Assembly: GCA_964605705.1 (NCBI GenBank)
Contig: CAZSDW010000004.1
Location: 1 to 64,000, forward strand
DNA length: 64,000 nt
Origin: CAZSDW01 sp964605705
GTDB taxonomy: Bacteria; Fidelibacterota; UBA2242
Reading direction: 5' to 3'
Position numbers and translations under genes: made by a program. Shown here in pieces: positions 15,547 through 24,504 of this stretch (position 1 is the stretch's first letter; each line of letters opens with the position of its first letter). The notes beneath the pieces were generated by a model. It saw only the letters and a list, made by a program, of their open reading frames with translations, did no database searches and was not told where the DNA came from.

Positions 15547-16481
15547 CAGCCACCAAAATAAAAATTTAGGCGGTAAATGACATTGGAGAAATCAATATCC
15601 GGAACGCCGGCGACAGTCTTGCCGTCTTTTCTCCAGCCGTCCTGATTCATTCTGCTGTAAAGATATCCGACATTCATACCGACCGCTGCCCAGCGAAAGA
15701 AATTATAACGAAAACCGATCGTCGGCAGAATGGTTAGATATCGGCAGCTGAGTTCGTTCTGATAGTCGGTATAGGGATAATTGACTGCCAGCGAGTCGTT
15801 ATTATAGCCGGACCAGAGATCATTCCATTCTATCGAACCGCCCCATTGTTCAAATTTAAGGTGAGCATTCCCGCCTCCAATCATGGTGCCGAAATACAGT
15901 TCGGTTTTGTTCAATGGATGATAAACTTTTTCGATCATAAATCCGCCAAAATTGAGGGAAAGAGTCACTTCCTTGGTGATATTCATGTTGCCGGGACTGC
16001 CGATCGATTTGACACGCCCATGCGCGCCCATGCCACCGATGCGGATACCGTGACCGACGAAACCCCAGCCACCGCCGCCGGACATAAAGATCTGTTCATC
16101 AAAGGGATTAAGACCAATCTCCGCCAGTTTTATGTTAATCGCACCGACATTGAGATCCATCAGATAAAAATCCCAGCCACCGGCACCACCCCGGAAATAT
16201 CCACGCCTTTTGTCGCTTTTCCATTTGTTTTCTGACTTGGATCGCCAGTCATCCCAATCATCCCAATCTTCGTCTTTTTGCTGCTTTTCTTTTTGATCGT
16301 CGCTTTCGATGCGGGTGCTTTTGTACTCCTTTTCCGGAGACAGGTCGTCCGTTTTTTTCTCATTGGTAACGGAGTCGGTAATTGCTTCCAATTCATCTTC
16401 GGCGCTATCAAACTTGTCCTGGGCGCTCAGCCCCAGGCTGCTGACAAGCAGAGTGATTATAATCAGATATAGTTGTTTCAT
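15546..16481 (-). CDS. Secreted protein of unknown function within the efflux operon
   Basis: I do not recognise this 311 aa protein. It has a signal peptide (MKQLYLIIITLLVSSLGLSAQ), then a charged low-complexity stretch (residues 25-95, rich in D, E, K and W, including EDWDDWDDW). The rest is Gly- and aromatic-rich, with alternating strands ending YRLNFYFGG, compatible with an outer-membrane beta-barrel or surface-exposed protein. It lies between the adaptor and the ATPase with 4-nt and 1-nt overlaps, so it is very probably made together with the exporter. Confidence 0.85.
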   Translation of the reverse strand: MKQLYLIIITLLVSSLGLSAQDKFDSAEDELEAITDSVTNEKKTDDLSPEKEYKSTRIESDDQKEKQQKDEDWDDWDDWRSKSENKWKSDKRRGYFRGGAGGWDFYLMDLNVGAINIKLAEIGLNPFDEQIFMSGGGGWGFVGHGIRIGGMGAHGRVKSIGSPGNMNITKEVTLSLNFGGFMIEKVYHPLNKTELYFGTMIGGGNAHLKFEQWGGSIEWNDLWSGYNNDSLAVNYPYTDYQNELSCRYLTILPTIGFRYNFFRWAAVGMNVGYLYSRMNQDGWRKDGKTVAGVPDIDFSNVIYRLNFYFGG

Positions 16482-17755
16482 TTCTTTTTTCCTTTCTCTT
16501 TGCCGCCACCGGTAGTTTTAATGGCACTGTTGTGTTTCAGATCCTTACTGATGGCTTTATAGGATCCGGTAATAATTTCTTCTCCCGGTTTAAGCCCATG
16601 GATAATTTCAAATTTTGTGTCGCTGCTGATGCCCATTTTGACCTCGCGCTGTTCGACGGTCGGGTAAACTTTGGCTGCGAAAAGGCTTTTTTTAACCGGT
16701 TGATCTTCAGCGACCGGTTTTACAACAAAAACAACATTAACGGTTTTTTGATTGATAAGGTTGTTGTTGCCCGGATTTTCCGGTTTATTAACTTTTGTAT
16801 CGGTAGAATCTTCACTGGCTGGTTGCCGGATGGTCAGGGATTGAATCGGGACGACAATCGCGCTGTCCCGGATATCGGTGATAATGTCAACGGTTGCAGA
16901 CATACCCGGTCGAAACCGTTTATCCTGACCGAGGACCGATACTTCGATTTCAAAATTGGTTACCTGTTCCTGGGTACCCATTCCGACGGTTTTGGCGCTG
17001 TGGGCAATTTCTGAGACGATGCCTTTAAATGTCGTATCGGGAATAGCGTCGATTTCAATCATAGTCGTATCGCCGACACTGACGGAAACCACGTCGGTTT
17101 CATCGACTTCAGCTTTGACCTCCATTTTTGACATATCGGAAATCACCAGAATGACATCTTCCTGAAAAACCGATCCCAGGGCAATCTCACCGACTTCTTT
17201 ATTGATACTGGTGACAATCCCGCTCATGGGTGCCTGGATACTGGTTTTATCCAGATCGTCTTTCGCCTGTTTCAGAGCGGCGGATGCCTGGACTACCTGG
17301 CTCTCGGCAATTTCAGTCTCGGCAATTGCAGCTTCCAGATCGGCTTCCGAGGTCAGATTCGCTCCGTAGAGGTCACGAACCCGCTTCAATTCACTGGAGA
17401 CTTTCCTTTGATTAGCCTGGCTCGAGTGAACGACTGACAATGCCCGTTCATAAGCGGCTTCATATTGTGCTTTATCTAACTCAACTAAAAGGTCACCGGT
17501 TTTGACGTGATCACCTAATTTGACGGTAATGTTCATGATCCGGGCAGCGACATTGGCACTGATCTTGACCTGAGTTGTCGGAATCAGTGATCCCGAGGCG
17601 TTGACCGTCTGGACGATTCGCTCCTTTTTGACGGTATCGACTTGAACCTCGATTGGTTTTACCTTACTTTTATTTTGATTGGCGACGACCACTACCCCCA
17701 CGATAATGGCGACGGCTACCAGAATTAAAATCTTCGTTCTGTTTTTCTTTTTCAT
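16478..17755 (-). CDS. MacA/HlyD-family periplasmic adaptor
   Basis: The membrane-fusion protein linking the inner-membrane transporter to TolC. An N-terminal membrane anchor (KILILVAVAIIVGVVVVAN) is followed by a lipoyl half-motif (GSLIPTTQVKISANVAARI), an alpha-helical hairpin (residues 90-170) and the second lipoyl half (TSIQAPMSGIVTSINKEVGE). Beta-barrel and membrane-proximal domains follow. A short insert around residues 300-335 is rich in Asn, Lys and Asp. The C-terminus is Lys/Gly-rich (GGGKEKGKKK). 425 aa, normal for MacA relatives. Confidence 0.94.
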   Translation of the reverse strand: MKKKNRTKILILVAVAIIVGVVVVANQNKSKVKPIEVQVDTVKKERIVQTVNASGSLIPTTQVKISANVAARIMNITVKLGDHVKTGDLLVELDKAQYEAAYERALSVVHSSQANQRKVSSELKRVRDLYGANLTSEADLEAAIAETEIAESQVVQASAALKQAKDDLDKTSIQAPMSGIVTSINKEVGEIALGSVFQEDVILVISDMSKMEVKAEVDETDVVSVSVGDTTMIEIDAIPDTTFKGIVSEIAHSAKTVGMGTQEQVTNFEIEVSVLGQDKRFRPGMSATVDIITDIRDSAIVVPIQSLTIRQPASEDSTDTKVNKPENPGNNNLINQKTVNVVFVVKPVAEDQPVKKSLFAAKVYPTVEQREVKMGISSDTKFEIIHGLKPGEEIITGSYKAISKDLKHNSAIKTTGGGKEKGKKK

Positions 17756-17775
17756 CGAATCCCTGAATCTTTCTC

Positions 17776-19074
17776 CTATAAGGTGCCCATTAAAAATGCC
17801 AGCTGGGCTTCGGTTATCTTTGCATCATATTTTGTACTGATCATTTGTTGCTGAGCGCTTGTCAGTGCCACCTGTGCATCCAGGACTTCCAGTAAGGTGG
17901 CAGAATTCAACCGATACATCTCCTGGGCTAATCGTAAATCTTCTTTAGCGGACACAATATTTAATTCCTGGATATCGATCATTTCCATATAAGTATTGAG
18001 ATTTTCGATTAATAATTGAATCTGGTTACGGATTTCAATGGTTTTTTTAGCGATGCGATCGTCGTACATCTGATAATTTAACAGGTTGCGCTGGATAGTT
18101 GTTTTCCGTTGAAAACCGTTGAATATCGACCAGCTCAAGTCTAAACTGAGTGAAGTGTTCCAGGCTTCATCAAGTTTTGAATATACCAGATCTAATTTAT
18201 TACCGCCACGGCTATAGGAATAGGAACTGCTAAGCGAGGGAAGCCAGTTCCCTTTGGCAATTTTATACTGTAAATCCGCACTCATCTGATCCGCTTCCAG
18301 CACTAATAGCTCTTTATTGTTGCTGAGGGCTTTTTCAATGGCGGGTTCCAGCCCGATTGCCTGGGGTCTGATATATTCTTTTTCGATGACTTCAAATTGG
18401 TCGGCGGGATTACGACCCATCGCCTGGTTTAAATTAGCAAGCGCATTTTTGTAAGTGGCTTTTTGGGCGATGATGTTCAGCCGGTCATTCCCCTCTCTGA
18501 CCTGGGCTTTGAAAAGATCTTTTTTGGCGACCTGACCGATTTTATGCATTTCTTCGGTTTTTTTCAGCTGTTCGCGGCTGTTTTCCAGAGATTTTTCGTA
18601 AACCTTCAGAAGCTCCTGGGCTTTTAAAACGGCATAAAACTTTGCGGTTACGTCGTTGATAATATATTGGCGGATGTATTCCTGATTGATTTGTGAGCCC
18701 CGTAAATCATTCTTGGCTTTTTTAATGGTATTCCACCATTGTCCACCATCATAGATATTTTGATTGACTCTAAAGCCAACGCCGTATTGGCTGCTGGTGG
18801 ATTTACCGGTGGTGTCAATCGGGATACCTTCCAGATAAATGACACGCGGTCCTTGGGAAGAGGATAATCCGGAATAGCCAATCCCGACATTTGGCAGGAT
18901 GGTATTATAGGATTCGGTTACTCCTTCCTTGGAAATTTTGTACTGTTTTTCGGAAATCTTGATGTCCGGATTGTTCTTAATCGCCAGTTGAATACAGTCT
19001 TCGATCGTCAGTGATTCAGCCGGGAGATTAATTGCAAAAAATAGCAGCAGGGCAAAAAATGTCAGTTTACGCAT
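17776..19074 (-). CDS. TolC-family outer-membrane efflux protein
   Basis: A 432 aa outer-membrane channel component. It has a signal peptide (MRKLTFFALLLFFAINLPAES), then two repeats of the OEP fold, each beginning with the SLTIEDCIQLAIKNNPDI-type helix, long coiled helices and barrel strands. The end, LLEVLDAQVALTSAQQQMISTKYDAKITEAQLAFLMG, is the usual TolC C-terminal helix. First gene of the tolC-macA-unknown-ATPase-permease-permease operon; the ATG has GGAG 4-5 nt upstream. Confidence 0.95.
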   Translation of the reverse strand: MRKLTFFALLLFFAINLPAESLTIEDCIQLAIKNNPDIKISEKQYKISKEGVTESYNTILPNVGIGYSGLSSSQGPRVIYLEGIPIDTTGKSTSSQYGVGFRVNQNIYDGGQWWNTIKKAKNDLRGSQINQEYIRQYIINDVTAKFYAVLKAQELLKVYEKSLENSREQLKKTEEMHKIGQVAKKDLFKAQVREGNDRLNIIAQKATYKNALANLNQAMGRNPADQFEVIEKEYIRPQAIGLEPAIEKALSNNKELLVLEADQMSADLQYKIAKGNWLPSLSSSYSYSRGGNKLDLVYSKLDEAWNTSLSLDLSWSIFNGFQRKTTIQRNLLNYQMYDDRIAKKTIEIRNQIQLLIENLNTYMEMIDIQELNIVSAKEDLRLAQEMYRLNSATLLEVLDAQVALTSAQQQMISTKYDAKITEAQLAFLMGTL

Positions 19075-19089
19075 AACTCCGTTCCTGTT

Positions 19090-19785
19090 TTAAAAATTTG
19101 CCAGACCAGCCAGAGCGGCAGCAACCAGTGCATAGACCAGCCAGAGCGCGGTAATCGGCAAAAAGGTTTTGGTTGTTTTTTTATTTAACAATATCGCTGT
19201 GGCGATACTGAAAAGGATGATTTTCCAGAGGGCGAAAATGTCAATCTGGGTCATTAAGCGGTAAAAATAGCTACGGCTCTCTTCCATGAAAAGTGCCAGA
19301 CTGGTATAGACTTTGATTGTATCCTGTGATACGATCAGGGGCGTTTTGACCGCAGCGTTGACAATGTCGATCAAGCCCACATAGGCAGAAACACCCAGCA
19401 TGGTTTTGAACTTCAATTCGCCACCCAGCAGAAAATTTGCAATAAACAGCATTGCGCCAGAAATGATCAGCCATTTTATTCCAATTGCGACGAATGTGCT
19501 GACATAATTCATCGGCGAATTGATTCGACTTTCCATACGCTCTACCAGGGTCTCTTTCTGAGTGTCCGGAATTCTCTCGCTGTTTTCGATTCGACTGATC
19601 TGTTCCTGCATGGCAATCGGTGTGATGTACGAGGATGCCACCAGCCCGACGATAATAACCAGCAGTAATGGTATGACAATATCTGTCCAGTTGATTTTTG
19701 TTTTTAATGCTTCAAAGCAGGCGGATGGTTCCCAGAATATGGATATCAGTTTTATTAAAATACTTTTATCCTGATTGTCACTCAT
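19090..19785 (-). CDS. Yip1-family membrane protein
   Basis: A 231 aa inner-membrane protein with about five hydrophobic segments (near residues 35-55, 105-125, 130-150, 185-200 and 208-228) and the N-terminal FWEPSACFEALKTKINW block seen in bacterial Yip1/YIP-like proteins. Its biochemical role is unknown. It ends 15 nt before the tolC-like gene and may be cotranscribed with the exporter. AAGGGA precedes the ATG. Confidence 0.8.
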   Translation of the reverse strand: MSDNQDKSILIKLISIFWEPSACFEALKTKINWTDIVIPLLLVIIVGLVASSYITPIAMQEQISRIENSERIPDTQKETLVERMESRINSPMNYVSTFVAIGIKWLIISGAMLFIANFLLGGELKFKTMLGVSAYVGLIDIVNAAVKTPLIVSQDTIKVYTSLALFMEESRSYFYRLMTQIDIFALWKIILFSIATAILLNKKTTKTFLPITALWLVYALVAAALAGLANF

Positions 19786-19861
19786 GTTATTCCCTTAGCA
19801 GTTTCAACTTGTTTTTAGAGCGAGGCAGAGATTTTAAGTTGTCAATTCCTCGCCTGAGCCT

Positions 19862-21286
19862 TTATATTTCTGATAATAGTTTGTCTTTATTTGAATTAAG
19901 AAAAGCTTTTGCAGCTTCATAAGTGTTCGGTATTTCCCCAGCAAGAATAGCCTCTTCAATAGCGCTTTTTATATGACCGACAACGGGTCCAGGTTCCAGC
20001 CCGCAAACTTCCATGATTTCATCGCCGCGCACCGGTGATTGAAATGCCCGCAGGCGATCCTTTTCTGCGACCTCCTCAATCTTTTTTACGACCCGGTCGA
20101 AATTTGCCATATACTGGGTAACTTTACGGGGATTTTTTGAAGTGATGTCCGCCCGGCAGAGTATGATCAGGTCTGCCATATCATCACCGGCATCGACACA
20201 TAAACGCCGGACAGCGCTGTCTGTAATTCCTTCATCGGCGATAGCGATGGGGCGCAGGTGCAGGCGGGTCATTTTTTCGGCATAATCTTTGACCTTATTG
20301 GAAAGTTTCAGCCGCTGGCTGAGGGGACCAAGCATGCGCGCACCCAGTTCTTCATGCCCGTAAAATGTCCAACCTTTACCCTCAATATACCGTTTGGTGT
20401 GAGGTTTGGCGATGTCGTGGATCAGGGCGGTGAAACGCAGTTCAAATTTAGCTGTTTTTTCGGCAATATTATCCAATACCTGCAATGAATGGCGAAAGAC
20501 ATCTTTGTGATGATAACCGTTTTTCTGATCGACACCGTCGAGTTGATCGATTTCCGGCAGGATGATTTCCAGAAGTCCGCATTGCTTCATTAACATGAAT
20601 GCCCGGGATGGTTTTCTGGGGACATTCAGGATTTTGGTCAATTCTTCGGTAATGCGCTCCTGTGAAATAATTTCCATCCGGTCTTTGACCTTTTTAATGG
20701 CGCGAAAGGTTTCGTCTTCAATTTTGAAGCCCAATTGGGTTGAGAAACGGATTGCCCGCAGCATTCTGAGGGGATCTTCGGAAAAAGTGGATATTGGGTT
20801 GAGCGGGGTTCGAATTATACCTGAATCGAGATCGTGAAGCCCCTGAAAATAATCTGTCAATTCAAAGAGCGTCTCTTCATTCAGAGACATCGCCAGGGCA
20901 TTGATGGTGAAATCCCGGCGGGCAAGGTCTTCGTAAAGATTTCCTTCGCGGACGGTTGGTTTGCGGGAATTGGATTGATATTCTTCTGTTCTGGCAGTGG
21001 CGACTTCAATGAGCATGTCACGGAAAGGAACCATGGCTGTCCCAAAGCGGGGAAATTCTAGCACCCGTTTCAATCGAAAGGAGTGCGCGATGGCTTTGGC
21101 GAATTCAATACCGTCTCCCACAACAGTTATATCGATATCTTTGGTCTTATGACCGAGAATACGATCGCGGATCACACCGCCGACCAGAAACACCTTAATG
21201 TTCTGGTTTTCAGCAATCCTGGAGATTCGTAGCAGAATCTGGGTTATTGGGTCATCCTGCGGGAACAGGAGTTCTAAAAATGCCAT
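19862..21286 (-). CDS. cca: CCA-adding tRNA nucleotidyltransferase with HD domain
   Basis: It adds or repairs the 3' CCA of tRNA. Residues 30-160 are a class II nucleotidyltransferase head (VFLVGGVIRDRILG, DIDITVVGDG and the RRDFTINALA motif). A tRNA-binding region follows, then an HD domain (residues 255-370; HHKDVFRHSLQVLDN and ALIHDIAKP). At 474 aa it fits the Cca/poly(A) polymerase family; the HD domain suggests the phosphohydrolase-bearing type. Assignment as CCA enzyme rather than poly(A) polymerase is by overall resemblance. Confidence 0.9.
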   Translation of the reverse strand: MAFLELLFPQDDPITQILLRISRIAENQNIKVFLVGGVIRDRILGHKTKDIDITVVGDGIEFAKAIAHSFRLKRVLEFPRFGTAMVPFRDMLIEVATARTEEYQSNSRKPTVREGNLYEDLARRDFTINALAMSLNEETLFELTDYFQGLHDLDSGIIRTPLNPISTFSEDPLRMLRAIRFSTQLGFKIEDETFRAIKKVKDRMEIISQERITEELTKILNVPRKPSRAFMLMKQCGLLEIILPEIDQLDGVDQKNGYHHKDVFRHSLQVLDNIAEKTAKFELRFTALIHDIAKPHTKRYIEGKGWTFYGHEELGARMLGPLSQRLKLSNKVKDYAEKMTRLHLRPIAIADEGITDSAVRRLCVDAGDDMADLIILCRADITSKNPRKVTQYMANFDRVVKKIEEVAEKDRLRAFQSPVRGDEIMEVCGLEPGPVVGHIKSAIEEAILAGEIPNTYEAAKAFLNSNKDKLLSEI

Positions 21287-21411
21287 TATCTATCTCAATT
21301 AATCGAGGGAATTTAGGTATCACGGATATTATATGCAAAGGAGTCGCAAATCGAATCATCGCTTGTACGTAGATTCCGGAATGTGTTCGAAATATGTTAT
21401 ACCCGGAGGAT

Positions 21412-21459
21412 ATGATTTTAGGGGAAATTAAACCTTGGAAAAAATATATAAAATGTTGA
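21412..21459 (+). CDS. Possible 15-codon ORF upstream of the one-carbon cassette
   Basis: ATG 21412 is preceded by a near-ideal GGAGGA at 21405-21410. The ORF reads MILGEIKPWKKYIKC and stops at 21457-21459. It is followed by a weak 8-bp inverted repeat (21456-21463 with 21500-21507) and four T before the methyltransferase gene. Whether it is translated, or regulatory, is unknown. Nothing else is evident in the 21287-21528 gap. Confidence 0.3.
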   Translation: MILGEIKPWKKYIKC

Positions 21460-21528
21460 AAATATTAACGTCGAATTAAAAAATCCTTATAACCGGTGAA
21501 TTTTCAATTTTAAAAAAGGCTCATATAT

Positions 21529-22401
21529 ATGGATATTCCGGGACTGACCATTATCGGTGAATCGATAAATGATTCGATACCGTCAACGCATGCTCTCTTT
21601 CAGGGAAATGATATCGATGGCATCGTTGAGCTTTCCAGGTTTCAGGCGGAGAGAGGTGCGGCATACATTGATGTGAATATCGGGGTGCGTTCTCCCGGAT
21701 TCATGGCGGAAGTCGTCAAAAAGATCCAGCAGAATATTTCAGTTCCACTATCAATAGACACACCGGATCCGGAGATTGCTGTTGCGGGACTGGAAGCATA
21801 CGATAGCGAGCGCGCCGGAAATTGCAAACCGATCCTGAATTCAATTTCGGAAGCCCGTTTGGAAATGTTTACTTTTTACCGGAAACAGCCCTTTATACCA
21901 ATTTTACTGATTACGGAAGGGAAGAACGAGTTCGGAGAGGTAACAATGAACCGAACCGCCGAACAGAATTACGCTACCGCTAAATCGCTGGTCAATATTG
22001 CCCGTGAACATATCAAGGGGCTAACAAACGACCGACTCATTCTCGATCCCGGGATTATGCCCATTGGGAGTGATATGGATGGAAATTTCAAAAGGCTGCT
22101 GGATATCATTGAAATGATTCATCGGAATCGTGATTTTGCAGGCATCAATATGTCGGTCGGTTTAAGCAATTTTACGGTTATGTTGCCCTCCAAAAAAGGG
22201 GACGGTTCACCGGTGAAAAGCCCATTGGAAAGCGCATTTCTGACCATGGCAATCCCCCGGGGTTTGAATTATATTGTTGGCTCGGTAAAGCGTAAATATA
22301 AGCTGTTACCCGATGATCATCCGGCGATGCAGTGCCTGAAGGATGTTCTGACAATGGATGGTCTGAATGCGGTTTTACGGGTAATGAATTATTTTGCCTG
22401 A
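21529..22401 (+). CDS. Pterin-binding methyltetrahydrofolate:corrinoid methyltransferase
   Basis: A 290 aa TIM-barrel protein of the pterin-binding family (as in AcsE/MtrH and the folate domain of MetH). Motifs include TIIGESINDSIPST, QAERGAAYIDVNIG, PLSIDTPDPEIA, CKPILNSISEAR, LILDPGIMPIGSD and INMSVGLSNFTVMLPS. It should move the methyl group of methyl-THF to the corrinoid protein encoded three genes downstream. AAAAGG lies about 10 nt before the ATG. Confidence 0.88.
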   Translation: MDIPGLTIIGESINDSIPSTHALFQGNDIDGIVELSRFQAERGAAYIDVNIGVRSPGFMAEVVKKIQQNISVPLSIDTPDPEIAVAGLEAYDSERAGNCKPILNSISEARLEMFTFYRKQPFIPILLITEGKNEFGEVTMNRTAEQNYATAKSLVNIAREHIKGLTNDRLILDPGIMPIGSDMDGNFKRLLDIIEMIHRNRDFAGINMSVGLSNFTVMLPSKKGDGSPVKSPLESAFLTMAIPRGLNYIVGSVKRKYKLLPDDHPAMQCLKDVLTMDGLNAVLRVMNYFA

Positions 22402-22448
22402 GCTATAAATTTATACCCAAGCGAACATTTGAACAGAAAAGGACAAGC

Positions 22449-22907
22449 ATGCTATCGGATTTGGCGACATTGGACAAACCACCTATTACACCTCGTGAAC
22501 GAAGATTCTCCCGCTTTCTCCTTTTTTTAGAAGACATCATTAAAGTTCCTTTATTTCGCTGTCAGCATTGCGGCGAATGTCTGCTTTCGTCAACCGGATT
22601 GGTCTGTTCACAGCGTTGTCCGAAACGGCTCCGAAATGGTCCCTGTGGAGGAACCGGAGCCGATGGCAGCTGTGAAGTATTCCCGGAACGAAAATGTATC
22701 TGGTACAAGATATACTATCGGTCAAAATTTTTCGGTCGCATCAGTCTTTTGTATAAGATCAATAGAATCCATAATTGGAATTTAGAACGCACTTCTGCCT
22801 GGCTGAATGTGTTTAAAAAACGCATCGATGCCCCGATTTTGTTTATTCGTAATGATCAAGCCCCTGTAAAGGATATAATTATCGATGACCCTCAAAGAAA
22901 AAATTAA
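22449..22907 (+). CDS. metV: MetV-like methylene-THF reductase zinc/iron-sulfur subunit
   Basis: A 152 aa protein resembling the MTHFR C-terminal domain / MetV, the partner of MetF in acetogen-type reductases. It has the cysteine pattern FRCQHCGECLLSSTGLVCSQRCPKRLRNGPCGG near residues 37-68 and further cysteines in DGSCEVFPERKCIW. ATG 22449 is preceded by AAAAGGA; the open frame extends back to 22332 inside the methyltransferase gene but lacks support. It overlaps metF by 23 nt. Confidence 0.87.
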   Translation: MLSDLATLDKPPITPRERRFSRFLLFLEDIIKVPLFRCQHCGECLLSSTGLVCSQRCPKRLRNGPCGGTGADGSCEVFPERKCIWYKIYYRSKFFGRISLLYKINRIHNWNLERTSAWLNVFKKRIDAPILFIRNDQAPVKDIIIDDPQRKN

Positions 22908-23775
22908 CTCTGGTCGTTTTATTGTTTGTGGTGAGATCGGACCGCCACAGAGCTGCGACGGTGATATAATCCGGAAAAAATCACAATATTTTAAAGACAT
23001 TGTGGATGCTGTCAATATCACCGATAATCAGACCGCAATGCCGCGGCTGTCAAGCATTGCTTCGGCAAAAATATTGTTGGATGAAGGTGTTGAACCTATC
23101 ATGCAGATGACCTGCCGCGACCGTAACCGGCTGGCGATGCAAAGCGATTTATTGGGAGCTGCGGCGCTGGGAATTCGGAATGTACTTTGTCTGACGGGCG
23201 ACTATCAAACATTCGGTGATAACCCCGAAGCCAAAGGCGTATTCGATCTGGATTCAATTCAGATGATCGCCACAGTTGCAAAAATGAACGCAGGCTATTT
23301 ACTCTCTGGTCATGAAATGAAAAAAGCACCGGAATTTCTCATCGGCGCGGCGGCGAATCCATTTGCGGTGCCTTTTGAAATGCGCCTGATTCGTCTTTAT
23401 AAAAAAGTCCAAGCCGGTGCCCGTTTTATCCAGACCCAGCCAGTATTCGATCCGGAACTGTTCATGCACTGGATGGACGGAGTGGTCGATATGGGATTGC
23501 ATGAAAAGGTCGCAATTCTGGCGGGTGTCATGCCGGTCAAGTCCGTAAAAACATTACTGGCAATGAAAGCAGATGTACCCGGTGTTAAAATCAATGATGA
23601 GTATATTCAGAGAATGGAAGCCGCAGCGGACCCAAAAACAGAAGGTGTCAAAATAGCCGTTGAAATTATTGAGACAATTAAGAAAATTAAAGGCGTGCGG
23701 GGCATTCATATCATGCCCGTTTTTTGGGAAAGTATCGTACCGACAGTGGTCAAAGAAGCCGGATTAAGTAATTAA
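22885..23775 (+). CDS. metF: Methylenetetrahydrofolate reductase
   Basis: It reduces 5,10-methylene-THF to 5-methyl-THF. The 296 aa protein has CGEIGPPQSCDGD, DAVNITDNQTAMPRLS, QMTCRDRNRLAMQSDLLGAAALGIRNVLCLTGDY, FIQTQPVFDPELFMHWM and ILAGVMPVKS, all typical of the FAD-binding barrel. Adjacent MetV suggests a two-subunit enzyme in which MetV contributes metal or FeS sites. It overlaps metV and is 17 nt upstream of the corrinoid gene. Confidence 0.94.
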   Translation: MTLKEKINSGRFIVCGEIGPPQSCDGDIIRKKSQYFKDIVDAVNITDNQTAMPRLSSIASAKILLDEGVEPIMQMTCRDRNRLAMQSDLLGAAALGIRNVLCLTGDYQTFGDNPEAKGVFDLDSIQMIATVAKMNAGYLLSGHEMKKAPEFLIGAAANPFAVPFEMRLIRLYKKVQAGARFIQTQPVFDPELFMHWMDGVVDMGLHEKVAILAGVMPVKSVKTLLAMKADVPGVKINDEYIQRMEAAADPKTEGVKIAVEIIETIKKIKGVRGIHIMPVFWESIVPTVVKEAGLSN

Positions 23776-23792
23776 AACCGAGGAGTAAGAAA

Positions 23793-24458
23793 ATGCAGGA
23801 CGTTGTTGAAAAAATTGCCTTATGTGTTGAAAAGGGCAAAGTTGCCCGAAAATATCCCTTTCCACCGGACATGAAAGACCAGGACGGGGCCGATGAAATA
23901 GCTGCTGAGGCATTACAACAGGGAGTTCCGCCGGAAACGTTACTGCAGGGCTGTATGCTTGGGATGGATCGGATTGGAAAACAATTCAGTGAAAATAAGG
24001 TTTTTGTACCCCATCTGCTGGTTGCTGCCCAGGCAATGAATGCCGTCATGAAACATCTGCAACCTTTTCTGGAATCCGGCTCGGTCAAGCGTAAAGGAAA
24101 ATTTTTGATTGGCACCGTCGCGGGGGATTTGCACGATATCGGGAAAAATCTTATATCAATGATTATCAGGGGTGGCGGCTTTGAAGTGATCGATCTGGGA
24201 ATTGATGTGTCATCACAAAAGTTTTTAAGCAATATTGACCAGCATCCCGGTTGTTTTGTCGGGCTCAGCGCATTGTTGACAACGACTATGGTGAATATGG
24301 AAAAAAGCGTTTCAGTAATCAGAGAAGCTTATCCGGACATCAAGATATTAATTGGCGGCGCTCCTGTCACAGAAGATTTTCGGGCAAAAATCGGGGCAGA
24401 TTTTTATTCTCCCAATCCCCAAAACGCAGTGGAGTATTTAAATCGCCTGGTTGCCTGA
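23793..24458 (+). CDS. Small corrinoid (B12-binding) methyl-carrier protein
   Basis: A 221 aa two-domain protein like the MetH cap plus cobalamin-binding modules or MtaC/MtbC corrinoid proteins. The helical cap is residues 1-95. The B12-binding Rossmann domain has GTVAGDLHDIGKNLISMIIRGGGFEVIDLG, with the Co-ligating His in DLHDIG, then FVGLSALLTTTMVNM and ILIGGAPV. It is the natural acceptor of methyl groups from the methyltransferase of this cluster. It ends 46 nt from convergent lipA. Confidence 0.93.
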   Translation: MQDVVEKIALCVEKGKVARKYPFPPDMKDQDGADEIAAEALQQGVPPETLLQGCMLGMDRIGKQFSENKVFVPHLLVAAQAMNAVMKHLQPFLESGSVKRKGKFLIGTVAGDLHDIGKNLISMIIRGGGFEVIDLGIDVSSQKFLSNIDQHPGCFVGLSALLTTTMVNMEKSVSVIREAYPDIKILIGGAPVTEDFRAKIGADFYSPNPQNAVEYLNRLVA

Positions 24459-24504
24459 AATAATTACAAACGTTCGGTGGTATAATTTTTATGGGAAGTT
24501 GGGA

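Noticed and set aside
21287..21528. Cobalamin or SAM riboswitch upstream of the one-carbon cassette
   Set aside because: Looked for conserved boxes of these riboswitches and found none.
22332..22448. Longer start for metV inside the methyltransferase gene
   Set aside because: The extra residues look unlike the family and lack an SD; ATG 22449 has AAAAGGA upstream.
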